In this document: positions 40,979-52,400 of the stretch, piece after piece | Layout: each line of letters opens with the position of its first letter | Position numbering within the stretch: the stretch's first letter is position 1 | From: Capsaspora owczarzaki ATCC 30864 | Lineage: Eukaryota; Opisthokonta; Filasterea | Direction of reading: 5' to 3' | Length of the DNA: 64,000 nucleotides | Assembly: GCF_000151315.2 (NCBI RefSeq) | Contig: NW_011887304.1 | Span: 727,690-791,689, forward strand | Notes under the pieces: model-generated | Databases searched by the model: none | Told to the model about the DNA's origin: nothing | What the model saw: only the letters and a program-made list of their open reading frames with translations | Translations under genes and position numbers: made by a program

Positions 40979-42253
40979 TCAGGTAAAGTCGTGTGGAACG
41001 ACGCGGATTTGGACGGGGCGGTCCTTGTACGTCAGAATCGCAGTGGTCTCGGAATCAAAGACAACCGACTTGCCGAGCTCAATGCAGAGCGCGGATCGCA
41101 GCAACCCAGGCGTCTCGAACGGCGCCGGGTGGTAGATGCGCGCAGTCTCGGCGGACATGACAATTTGTTCCGGATGAAAGTCGACGGCGAGTTTGCCTCC
41201 GTACAAGAGTTTGTCTGCTTGTTTGAATTGTGGGATGGTGTTGCGGAGGATTGAGAATTGCAGTAGTAGAGAGAGATAAGTGAGATCAACATAGAAGGGG
41301 AACAGGGCGCAAGTGGTTCTTTGGTAAACTTTACGCAAAACTGATTTTCCGACGCTTCTCAACCTGAAAGCAGCACACTCACCATCATCCGTGATCGAAT
41401 GAAAGACGATCGGTCTATCCTCTACTCGTACAAAGTTCTGTTGAGACAAGATGGGGTGAGCGCACATAATTTCGATGGACAAAAGAGGCGTTTTCACCGA
41501 TACTTATCAAAGCCATCAGCAAACAAAACGTACCACCTCCCGCCCACACATGGACACGTAGGGAAAGACCTCAGTGTATAGCCCAGTTGTGTTTCGCCGC
41601 AATCGTCGAAAGAAAAAGTCCAAAAACACCTTGTCCTGCACATTCGGAAGGCAAAAAGGTGAGCGTTGGAGCATTTTAACTGCATGCTGCAGGCAACACT
41701 GCTTGTGCATCACGATGGCACATCAGTATCGCACCTTGAAACATGTGACAAAGTTTTTAATCTTGACGTCGTCCAGGAAGAGTTGACCGTGGTGGTCGAC
41801 AAAGTAAAAGTACTGCCGCGTGAACTTGGATTCGGATTCACCAGCCACAGGCGGCGGTTTTGCTCCTTGTTCGTATGGATAGCTCGAGTTTGAATTGGAT
41901 CCAACGAGGGACGACGGAGACAGTGGGCTTTTGTGCTTGTCGTTTGCAGATGTAGAATTCGTGGTTGCTGGGTCAAGATAGCCAGCACTGTTCGTTGGCG
42001 GCGATCCAGACCCGGCGTTGGCATCCGATCGCAGAGTGACTAGTGAGGTCGTGAATGCTCGGGCGATGGTGGCTGTCGGCGGCCGTGGAGCAGAGGTGGC
42101 TGCAGCAGATTGAACGCACGTCAATCTGGGCCATGCTGCTGCTGATGATTGGCTTGAGGGTGCCGTTGTCGTTGCAGCAGCATTCTGGTGTACTCTACTA
42201 AGTCGCTGCAAGAACCCTCGCGTTGTCAGCGCTGAAGCGACGCGTGTGAGCAT
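40979..42253 (-). CDS. UPF0598 family protein (C8orf82 homologue), probably mitochondrial
   Basis: Transcribed exons 42253-41735, 41635-41537, 41437-41383 and 41214-40979 give 302 aa. The conserved core matches the UPF0598/C8orf82 family as I know it: RQYFYFVDHHGQLFLDD, IKNFVTCFK, VFLDFFFRRLRRNTTGLY, FPYVSMCGRE, NFVRVEDRPIVFHSITDD, LLYGGKLAVDFHPEQI and RIYHPAPFETPGLLRSAL. The N-terminal 150 residues are Ser/Ala/Arg-rich with few acids (MLTRVASALTTRGFLQRLSR), fitting a mitochondrial presequence plus a disordered linker. The molecular function of the family is not established. Its 3' end faces the start of the polytopic membrane protein gene, 126 bases away on the same strand. Three copies of a 12-bp repeat sit just upstream of the start codon. 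Confidence 0.9.
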
Positions 42254-43043
42254 CTTGTGAAAATTGGAGTTGAAATTGGAGTTGAAATTGGAGTGAACTT
42301 GGAGTGCCTGGTTCGTGTCTCACGCAATCGCCCCGTTTTCCATCAGATCCATGTACAATGATCATATGCGAGTGAGCTTGTCGACACGGCGGGGCTTAAC
42401 GAGCCTCCTGAGCCGATCTGCCAATCCGGCTCCGTTCGTTGAATTTTCGAGCCCCATTTCCATGAATGCCTCGGTGTCCAGTCCAGTCCAGGCCACTGAT
42501 TCTCTCTCTCCTATCTTTGACGCTAAACATCACTCTCTCAGAATTCCAGTCTTAGTTTCACTCCTTCATTTTTTCAGAAATGGCTTCGTTCTTTGAAACT
42601 GTAACGAAAATTCAAACTCAATAGAAAAATCCAATGCAAAAAACAAAAAAAAAAAAAAAAAAATTATTTGGTTTCAAATTTTGAGCCTTTTTTTTTTTTT
42701 TTCTTTTTGCGCTTCTCTTTTTCCTCGCTTTCTTCGTCATTCTGGTTGTTGAAGTTGATGATTCTTGTTTTGCTTGGACGGGGACGACCGGGACGTCCGA
42801 GGGAAGGGCGGGCAACTGAGAGTCAAGGGAGAAGAAGGGGGTCATCCATTTGACTTTATCAATTCCAAAACTGCTCCTCCTTCCCTTCCTTCTGCTTCTC
42901 CCACCACCCCCCACCACCACCCCGCGGCTTTCCTGATCCTTAAGTTCTTCCTGTTCCTCTCCTTCTCTCTCTATCTCTCACTCTCTCTCTGACGATGAGC
43001 CGCCTTGCGTGATCCTTCGCTTGTGATTTTGAACCTTCTGTTT
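42254..43043. other. Divergent intergenic region, UPF0598 / myosin X
   Basis: 790 bases with no recognised gene. It holds three 12-bp repeats (AAATTGGAGTTG-type, 42261-42296), an A-run and a T-run around 42645-42703, and CT-rich stretches near 42957-42992, probably myosin promoter or 5' UTR. Confidence 0.55.
42261..42296. repeat. Three 12-bp tandem repeats in a 5' leader
   Basis: AAATTGGAGTTG twice, then AAATTGGAGTGA, beginning eight bases upstream of the UPF0598 start codon. Confidence 0.9.
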
Positions 43044-46000
43044 ATGGTAGTCTCCCGTTTTTTTTTTTTTTTTTGATTTTTCCCCTTTCCCTCTCACTCA
43101 CACTGCATCTGTCCTCCAAATGTTGCGTTGATACTTTTGGGAACAAAAAACAACAACAACCAGGGATCGTGGGTCTGGCTGCGGCAGAACGCCAAGGACG
43201 CCAGCGCGCCACTGGAAGCCGCTCGCGTCGTTGCCAACAGTCCGGCAGAGACGACCTTCCAGCTCGAGCTGTCTCAGGTGAGACCAGTGGATTTTGAAGT
43301 TGTGATGATGATGATGATGATTGCAGATAGCACGTTTTTGCATGGGCGGGCGGGGGGCAAAGCGGTGGGACATGCTCTTCCACACTGAGCCGACCGCCTC
43401 ACCACAGTTCACTCACTGCCCTCCATTCAATTTGCACATTCATACTAATTGTAGACCCAAGTCAAGCTCGCGAATGCACAGCTCACGCGTGATATTGTCA
43501 CGCCAATGCATTCGACAAGCGTCGAGTCGGTGGAAGACATGTCCACACTCAGCGATTTGCACGAAGGAGCGATTCTGCACAACATTCGCCAGCGCTACGC
43601 CAACAGCAATGTCTATGTACGAACAAGGAGGGAGGGAGGAGGAGGAGGATGAGCTTTGGTATATATGCTTCCATGTGCTATGCGGCGATGCTCATTTGGC
43701 GCCAAAATCGCCGCCATCCCCTTCTCTTTAGACCTTTATCGGATCCATCCTTGCTGCAGTCAACCCGTACAAGGCGCTTCCGATCTACGGCGACGAGGTT
43801 TTGCAAAAGTACAACCGATCTGTGCTTGGTGATCTGCCTCCGCACATTTACGCCATTGCCAACGAGGCCTTTTATGCCATGCTGAATGACAAGCGCAACC
43901 AATGCGTCTTGATCAGGTAAACGCGCGCCCCCTCCCTTTCTCCTTCCCCCCCCACCCTTCTCTTTCTTGAAAACATGCTCACTTCTTCATCTTCTTCTTC
44001 AGTGGAGAGTCTGGCGCCGGCAAAACAGAGTCGACAAAGTTCATTCTCAAGTTCCTGAGCGCCCTCAGCTCGAAAGACTCGGTCGTGGAGCAGCAAATCT
44101 TGCAAAGCAGTGCGATTCTCGAGGCGTTCGGCAATGCCAAAACCGTGTACAACAACAACTCATCGCGGTTCGGCAAGTACATTTCCGTCCAGTTCTCCGA
44201 GAACGGCTCGATCGAAGGTGCCAAGTTGACCGACTACCTGCTGGAAAAGTCGCGTGTTGTTCGTCAAAATCCGCAAGAGCGCAACTATCACATCTTTTAC
44301 CAACTGTTTGCTGGTCTGGATGCTTCCGAGAAGGGTATGCTTTCGTTTGTTTCACGCATTCTCAGCGCTTGACGAGCGCTAACTTGAAATGCTTGTTTTC
44401 CATTTCTGTTCATCACGACAGAGCTGTTCAAGCTCACTGGTGCCCCCGACAAGTTCCACTACATGAATCAGAGCGGCTGCATCACAGATCCGTCCATCGA
44501 CGACAAGACGGACTTTGAGCGCGTTCGGGTGAGTGACTGCTTGGTTGTGGGTTTGAATTCGTCACACTGAAAAATCCCGTTGACTCACAACCCCTTTTCC
44601 CTTCCCCTTTCCCCTTCTTCCCCGTCAACGCAGTCTGCCATGCAAGTGATGGCATTCACCAAGGAGCAAACGCAAGATCTGCTCAAGGCGCTCGCCGGTA
44701 TTTTGCATTTGGGCAACCTGAAGTTTGCTCAGGAAGAAGGCCAGCCCGTCAAGATTGCCAACGCCGCTGGTAACAACGCTTGTTGAAAGAAATTTAGTTT
44801 TTGAAATGGGAAGAAGAAGTGCCAACCACATGCGGACTCACTTCACCACTGCGACAGATGCGGCCCTTGCTGCCGAGTTTTTCGGCATCGAAAACCAGCT
44901 CTTCCACGAGTCCATGTGCTCCAAAAAGATCACCATGCGCGGAGAGAGCATTTCCACTCCTCTCGAGCTTCCGGCTGCCCAGGACTCTCGCGACTCGCTG
45001 TCGATGAACATTTACGTCCGCCTGTTCGAGTGGATTATCAACCGCATCAACCGCATTATTCGCGCCAAGGACACGCTGGCCTACATTGGCGTGCTCGACA
45101 TTTTCGGCTTTGAAAACTTCAAGGTCAACTCGTTTGAGCAGTTTTGCATCAACTATGCCAACGAAAAGCTCCAAATGTACTTTAACCAGCACATTTTCTC
45201 GCTGGAGCAAGCCGAGTATGCCAAGGAGAACATTAACTGGTCCAGCATCAAATGGGTTGACAACCAGGCCTGCATTGACATGATTGAGAGGGTGAGTAGC
45301 ACAGCTTGCGCGTGGTTTTTGTGATTTTCTGTTTCATTCATCTCACTGTTTGTTTTGTTGCTTTGTGGCTTGTTTTCCCCACTCTTGTTGTTGTTTTGTT
45401 TTTTGCACCTCCAGCATCTCGGTCTGCTCGATTTGCTCGATGAGGAGGCCCGCTTCCCCAAGGGCACGGACGAAACAATGCTTGGCAAGTTCAACGAGCA
45501 GCACGGCACTGGTGCGTTTTACCTCAAGCCGCGCATGGCAGCCAAGGCTTTCGGTATCAAGCACTATGCTGGCGATGTGCAGTACGAGGTGGCAGGATTC
45601 CTCGACAAAAACCGCGACACCTTCCGCGAAGATCTTGTCGCAATGCTCCAGGAGAGCTCGTCTGATTTCATCTACGATCTGTTCGAGAAGGTGGCCGTGT
45701 CGGACAAGGGCGCGAAAGGCGGCCGCAAGAAGCCCACAGTCTCGTCCCAATTCAAGGATTCGCTCGGTGCACTCATGCAGGCGTTGGGAGCCGCCCACCC
45801 GTTCTTTGTGCGCTGCATCAAGCCAAACATGCAAAAGGTGAAGGATTCCTTCGACGCCACCGTGGTGATGAATCAGCTGCGCTACTCGGGCATGCTCGAA
45901 ACGGTGCGCATTCGCCGCACGGGCTTCCCTGTGCGACGCGCCTTTGCCGACTTTCTGTACCGCTACAAGGTGCTGTGCGTGACGCTTGGTGGCGCTGCGG

Positions 46001-49000
46001 CCGACCCGAAGGGAGACGCCAAGGCGCGATGCCAGCTCGTCCTCGCATCTGTCGACAAGGCCAACGAAAATTGGCAACTCGGCACGACCAAGGTGTTTTT
46101 GCGCGAGGCGCTCGAGGCCGTGCTCGAAAAGCAGCGTCAGGAGACGCTCAAGGCTGTCGCCAACAAGATCAAGGCCCGCATCATGGGCTACCTTCAGCGA
46201 AAGCGCTTTATCAAGATCCGCCGTCAAGTCGTCATTGTGCAAAAGCTTGTGCGCCGTTACTTGGCGCGCCGCCGATTCCGCAAGGCCGTCAAGTCTGCCA
46301 TTCTCATCCAGTCCATCTTCCGCGGATTCCGAGCCCGCCGTCTGCGTGCGCGCCTCATGGAGGCCAAGCGCAAGGAGGAAGAGCGCCGCCGCGAGGAGGA
46401 GCGTCGCAAGGCCGAGGAGCGTCGCAAGGAGATGGAGCGCCTTGAGCGTGAAAACAAGCTGCGCGAGCTCGAGGAGATGCGCCGCAAGGCCGAGGAAGAG
46501 GCCAAGCGCGCCGCCGAAGAGGAGGCCCGCAAGAAGGAGGCCGAAGCCAAGCGCCAGGCCGAGGATGCTGCCAAGGCGCGCGCACTCACCGAGCGCCTGG
46601 ACAACGAGGAACGCGAGCGCAAGCGCCTTGAGGCGGAGCGCCTGGAGGCGATTGCTGCCGAAGAGCGTCGCAAGCAGGAAGAGGCTCGCTTCTTGTCCGA
46701 GCGCGATGCTGTTCTGGACGAGCTGAACGACCTTGGCAACGAGCTTGACGACGCGGACGTCCAGTCGCTCAGCATTGGGTCGACTGCTGGCGGCAGCACT
46801 GGCGGTGGCGATGCATCCGGACTTGGCGGTGACGACGACGACGACAACGACAATGCCGGCGGTGGCGGCGACGATGAAGACGAAGGCGGCGAGTCGGCCG
46901 ACATTGAGTACGAGGCGCTCAAGCTCTTGCGCGAAGGCTATATTCTGCGCCACGACACTGGCAAGTCTGCGGGCAAGAAGGCTTGGAAGCGAAAGTGGGC
47001 CGTGCTGCGCGAGGGCTACCTGGTGCTGTTTGGCCAAAAGCCGAATGCCCTCAAGTCTGGCTGGGTCATCAAGCAGAGTGGCACGCTCAAGAACTGGACG
47101 CGCCACTACCTTGTGCTCACCAACGGCACGCTGGCCTACTACAAGTCGTCCGACGAGGGCGAGGAGGCCATCAACGTGCTCGCCCTCAACAAGTGCAGCG
47201 GCGTGTTTGAGGCGACGGGCTCCATCAACAAGGACAACGCGTTCGGCATCATTATGCCAAAGAAGACGTACTACTTTTGCACAGACACGATTGAGGAGCG
47301 CGCGCTCTGGGTAGACATTGTCCGCAAAGTCCACACGGGCATGACCGACCGCTCGCAGCTGCGCAAGCTGGAGACGGAAAAGCTCGACTACAAGAATGCC
47401 CAGGAGATTATCGAGACCCGCTACGTTGTCTCGATCGCTCCCACCATGCCTCTTGACGAGCAAAAGAATGTGTTTGTGCTGCAAACACACACGCACGCGT
47501 ACACGCTGGCGATCGAGAAGCACGAAGACATGATTGAGTGGAACTTGCTCTTGTTGCCCAAGGTGTCCAAGATTGAGCAAAAGATGGCTGGCTCCGTCAT
47601 GGAGGGCTACCTCATGAAAAAGACGCGCACCGTCAACCGCCGTCGCTACGTGGTGCTCAAGGAAGACTCTATTCGCTACTACAAGAAGCAGGATGACCAG
47701 TTTGCCGTGGACTCCATCGAGCTCAACAGCCTCTGCACTGTTGTCCCGCCTGTGGACATTGTTGGTCAGATGACGCACCAGTGGACGTTCAAGGTGAACT
47801 CGCGCCGTCGCACCCTCGTCTTTACCTCCAAGTCGTCGGAAGATGCCTACGCTTGGATTGACGCCATCCGCGAAATTATTGATTCCAAGCCCGTGATTGA
47901 GAGCAAGACTCAAAAGCTCATCACCGAGATCAAGGCCGTGAAGGCGAGTCATGTGGGTGCCATCTACGCCGCATACCCGATTCTCACGTACACGCCGCTG
48001 CACATTTCGGCATCGCTCTTGGCCCTGCCATACGGCTGCCTGCACCACGACACGCGCACGCTCCACACCGAAGCGCTGTCCATCTTCCGCACGCTGCTCG
48101 AGATGGAGAAGGCACAGGATTGGATTCCACACGCACAGAACGTGCTGCAGTTTGCCATTTCCATCGCTGTGCTGCGCAGCGAGATTTTCATGCAGGCGGT
48201 CAAGCAGACCATCAACCACCCCAAGCCTGGCAGCCAGCAGCACATGCGCTACTGGTACCTGCTCGCCGCCCTCTGCAACGTCACGACGCCCGAGCGCAAG
48301 TACCAGCGCTACCTGCGCTTCTACCTAAAGCGCGTCATTGATCAGACATCGACCACCTCGACGGTGATGGCGCCCGTTTTGGTTCTTGCGCGCTCGTGCC
48401 TGCGGGCGCTCGATGAGCGCAAGAAGCGCGAGTTCCCCTCCAGCCGCTTGGAGCTCGAGGCCATCCAGCAGGGTACGGACGTCTCGTTGCCCATCTACTG
48501 CCTGGGAGAACGCTCGTGCAAGGTCAGCGTGTCGACTGCCACGACCGTCAAGGACATTCTCGGCGATATTGCCAAAGCGCTCGGCCTGTCCAACGCACGC
48601 AACCGCTTTGCGCTGTTTGAGGAGACGGAGGATCATGAGAACTCGCATTTCGTGGGCGAGTCCATGCTCGTGCTGGACATTTTGGCAAAGTGGGACATGC
48701 TCACGGCGGAGCAACGCCAGCAGCAACAGCTGCAGTACTTGGCGGTCGAGCAGCAGGAGCAACTGCGCCAGCAAGCCGTTCAGCTGCAGCACCAGAAGGA
48801 AAAGCTCACACCCGCCCAACAGCAGCAACTTCAGCAGCAAGAGCTGGCCAAGAAGCAAAAGGAAGAAGCTGCCGCCGCGGCCGCCGCGGCCGCCGCAGCG
48901 CCTCCATCTGCTGCCAGCCTGTACGAGACTGCGCTGCGCAAGTCGTCCATGTCCAACGATTCTTCATCAGCACCACCACCACCCGGTGTTACCATTATTG

Positions 49001-50438
49001 TCGACAAGTGGCGTTTGGTTTACCGCGTGCACTGCTTCATGGAGACTGACTTTAAGCGCATCGACAATCCGATCGAGCAAGACTGCTTGTTTGAGCAAAC
49101 GCATGTTGACCTGGTCCAGTTCCGTGTGCCCATGTCGGACGAGCAGCGCATCAAACTCGCCGCCCTCCGACTCCAAGCCAAACTTGGCGATTGCGATGTT
49201 TCCAAGGACATGTAAGGAGAAAGCGAGTGCCAGCGAGTGCCAGCGAGTGCCAGCGAGTTGATTGATGTTTGGAATGGTTGTATGCTGTTCATGTGGTGGC
49301 TGAATTTGCAGTGTTTTCCTTGGTTGTTTCTTTTGTTTTGCTTGTCTTCGTTTGCCAGCCCCGACATTCGCCCATTCTACCCAATCTTCCTGACGCAGAC
49401 GGCCAAGCAAAGCGAAAAGGCCGGAACAGCTGGAATTGGATCGCCCGCTGGTTCGAGCAAAATGGGAACATTCCGAAAGACATTGGGAACGCTTCGTCGC
49501 GGCAAGAAGGACGACCCCATGTTTGCGTCCGAGTCCCCGGCACCCGTGCTGCCTGGAAGCGCAAGCAGCTCGCCCATGAAGATCAAGCGTGGCCAGAGCG
49601 CATCGAGCTTGCACGGCGTGGATGTTGGCGAGGACAGCGAGGCGTCGCACATGTCATCTTCCCCCGGTGCCGATGAAAAGAAAGCCGGCAAGTTTGGCAC
49701 GCTCATGAAGGGCGTCAAGAGTCTTGCCAAGACCACCTCGTCCTCGGCGCTCGTGTCGTCCTCGACGAGTGCAGCCGGTCCGCGTCGGGATGACGATCTC
49801 CGCGTTGATCCATTCGACTTGATTGACGTCAAGGCGGTCACTGCAGCCATCGACGAGGCATGGATCAACCTGGCCGGCACCAGCAAGCCCGAAGCGATGC
49901 GCCAGTACATGGCGATCGTGGCCTTTGAGTGGCCGTACTATGGCTCTGCGATTTTCGAATGCGAGGTATGCAAATGACATAGGTTTTGGTTTGAGTCCCT
50001 TTTTTTTTTTTTTGTTTTGAACATGAGCTGACTGTGTTGTCGTTGATCGGATCGGTCAGAATGTGGCAATCGAGTCCTGGCCAAAGGATATCCTGCTCAT
50101 TGTCAACCAGAAGGGCATCACCGTCTGCAAGCAGCCAGCGGGCGCAGGCGCGCTTTCGCCTGCTGATCGTCTGGGCACGTACCCGTACTTTGGCATTCTG
50201 TCTTACAGCGCACCCAACGTCAACTCGCTCAAGTTTGTGGTCGACAGCCCTGGGAAGATTTCGCTCACCACGCCAAAGGTAACGCACGAAGAAAAGAGCC
50301 TTGATCTTGTGTTTGTGATCTCGGTTGACTCAATTCATTCTGCATTGGTTTGGTTTGCGAATCTAGGCTGTTCTCATCACCACCATCATCAAGTCGTATA
50401 TCGAGGAGCTAGTCAAGCAAAAGCAAGGTGCCAAGTGA
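43044..50438 (+). CDS. MYO10: Myosin X (motor, IQ, SAH, split PH, MyTH4-FERM)
   Basis: Filopodial motor of about 2055 aa. Exons: 43044-43046 (ATG only, uncertain), 43164-43277, 43455-43616, 43732-43916, 44003-44334, 44422-44528, 44634-44769, 44858-45291, 45415-49211, 49359-49965, 50060-50278, 50367-50438. Motor: GESGAGKT (about 156), [11 protein letters not shown] switch I, DIFGFENF switch [18 protein letters not shown]. Three IQ motifs follow (from about 736), then a charged E/K/R stretch (807-920) typical of a single alpha helix. The PH region has the myosin X layout: PH1 begins at REGYILRH, is interrupted by a full PH2 ([20 protein letters not shown]) and resumes at RYVVSIAP; a third PH follows (about 1215-1313). 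MyTH4 is about 1333-1463 and FERM from about 1510 to the end. FERM is interrupted by Gln/Ala-rich (1592-1653) and Ser/Gly-rich inserts. GAC-AT/GTAAGG at 49211 skips an in-frame stop. Confidence 0.94.
49223..49258. repeat. GCGAGTGCCA tandem repeat (3.6 copies)
   Basis: An exact 10-bp unit repeated 3.6 times, starting about 11 bases after the donor of the myosin intron 49212-49358. Confidence 0.95.
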
Positions 50439-50688
50439 TTCTTCTTGTTCTTGACATCCGGAATCCTCCATGTTTTGTCGTTCGTTTTGATTTATTTTTG
50501 CTCGTTGTCACGTACTTTTGTGTCAGTTAATCCATGCTTTTTTTCTTTGTTGCATCACATTGACAAGTTACAAATGCGACAACATTACTGCAGGACCAGC
50601 ACTTCCATGCCAAAAACCAAAAATGCCACAAAGAAGAGCACCTCCTTAGCAACGCGTCGCATCGTAAATGTTGGCGGTGCTCCACAAA
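50439..50688. other. Convergent 3' region, myosin X / ANKRD40-like
   Basis: 250 bases between convergent stops; no gene seen. Confidence 0.6.
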
Positions 50689-52043
50689 TCACTCTTGCAT
50701 CCTCCCTGGACGAGCAAGAACGAGCTCGATCTCTTGCAGCGGAGCTAGCCTTGCAACATCGGAATCCTTGCGAATCAACGTGTTGGGCAGCTTGTGAATG
50801 GCTGCGACGTGATCAGGTTGAATGCCGAGTTCGTGCGAGCAGGCTTCGAGCAAGCTGGCATATGTGAGATGGTCGGTGGGAAGTTCGAGTTCTACGAAGT
50901 GGAAATCGCCTGCGACTCGAGTCTTCACCACGAGTCGGTTGTGTTGGTCACGCAATACGAGTGCAGAAATTGCTTCGGCAACGGCGGTGGATGCAACGCC
51001 ATGAGGCAGCTGGGAGAGGGCAGCCATGTTGGGCGACAATGGCGGGTCGCGGTCTGCAAAGGAGGAGGAGGAGGCTCGTCGCACGGACTGCTGCAAGTTA
51101 TCGAGCTGCGACTGCAACGAGCGCAGCGTTTGGTACTGGCTTGGCGTGAATCCTCCCGGTGCTGTGGTGGAAGGGTGTGGGAAGGCATTGGGCGAGCGCG
51201 GGGCCTCGTCCTCCCCTCGTGTCGCAATCCCAGCATGACTGCTGCTGCTATTGCCGCTATTGTAACTGCTTTGGGCAAAGTACCCGCTCCCAGTGGTCGT
51301 GCGCGAAGGCGACGGCGGCGCAAGCGACTGCTGCAAAGCTGTTGACGATGGATTCTGGTACGACGACGAGGACGACGACACAGTCGAGCTCATCGCTTGC
51401 AAATGTTGCGCACTACTCGGCACAGGCGTTGTATACGGGAATTCCGGATGTCGCAGGTAGTTTGGCACAAACTCGTGGTGCGACCCCGTGGACGAGGTGG
51501 ACGCCGTGGAGCCGGTTCGCTCGCGTCCTGCTGCGTCTGCCGCTGTGCCCGAGAGCGACAGTCCACCATGATGTGACAACGACGACGACGACGACGGCGT
51601 GCCAGGTGCAGCACCCGCGCTGGCAGGCAGGAGCGGCAGTCCGAGCGCAGTGCGCAGCTCGTCGCTCGTCGCCATGTCGCCCGGCGTCTTGCCAGATGCG
51701 TTCTGGATGGTCGTCTGTGCGCCGCGCGAGACGAGGAATGCGGCAATAGTGACGTGGTTGCGATGCACGGCCCAATGCAACGCCGTCCTGCTCAGACGCA
51801 ATGCGAAAACAATACATCATTGACAGGTAGCAACGTTAATCCCACTCAACTTGGCACACAAATAGCACATCGATAGACAACCATAACGCAGGAAATAGAT
51901 ACGGTGACTCACCACTTGTTCATCAGGTGCTGGGAGTTGACATTCGCGCCGCCAGAAACAAGCGACCGAACGCCGAGCTCGTCTCCTTTGCAGGCGGCCT
52001 CGCGCAGCGACTCTTCGATATTGAATGCTGCGCCGTATGCCAT
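50689..52043 (-). CDS. Ankyrin-repeat protein, ANKRD40-like
   Basis: Transcribed exons 52043-51913 and 51787-50689 give 409 aa. The N-terminus has about two or three ankyrin repeats (EESLREAACKGDELGVRSLV, then TALHWAVHRNHVTIAAFLVS, then TTIQNASGKTPGDMA). A long Ser/Pro/Gly-rich linker follows (about residues 110-300). The C-terminal 85 residues match the end of animal ANKRD40 closely as I recall it: DFHFVELELPTDHLTYASLL, CSHELGIQPDHVAAIHKLPN, TLIRKDSDVARLAPLQEIEL. N-terminal ankyrins plus this conserved C-terminal module define the family. Its cellular role is poorly known; protein-protein binding is the safest statement. The intron splits a codon inside an ankyrin repeat (NK-W-TALHW), and the ATG is the first that gives a complete repeat. 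Confidence 0.9.
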
Positions 52044-52400
52044 TGGTGCTGAATTGGTACGAGGCAAGCTGGAGTTCAAGGCGAAACTGTTGAGAAAAAT
52101 AAAAACTAGCAAAAAAATGAAAAACTGAGCCGGTTTCCAAAAAAGGAGTTGGTTTGACAGGTGCATGTCAATACAATCGAAAGCACAATATGCAACAAGC
52201 TTGGAACAATGGACTTTAAAAGCGGCTCAAGGGAGTAGCATGCTGATGTTACAGAGAAAAACAACAAACACAATCGCACACAAACAGAAGACACATTTCA
52301 CAACCACAACAACGCTCTTGTGACGCTCACAACGATACCAACTTTGTACATCTGCTAATGGTCAAGGTTTTTTTTTCATTTCCCCCATCATTCGTTTGGT
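52044..52400. other. Intergenic region, ANKRD40-like / GIT-like (same strand)
   Basis: 357 bases containing the promoter of the ANKRD40-like gene and the 3' flank of the GIT-like gene. No gene or marked repeat seen. Confidence 0.6.

Noticed and set aside
46300-46700. Coiled-coil dimer after the myosin IQ motifs
   Set aside because: The stretch is dense in alternating E and K/R without a good a/d hydrophobic heptad, so a single alpha helix as in myosin X is more likely.
45343-48243. 966-codon minus-strand open frame inside the myosin exon
   Set aside because: Antisense shadow of motor and PH codons with Leu/Val/Glu bias; no domain match.
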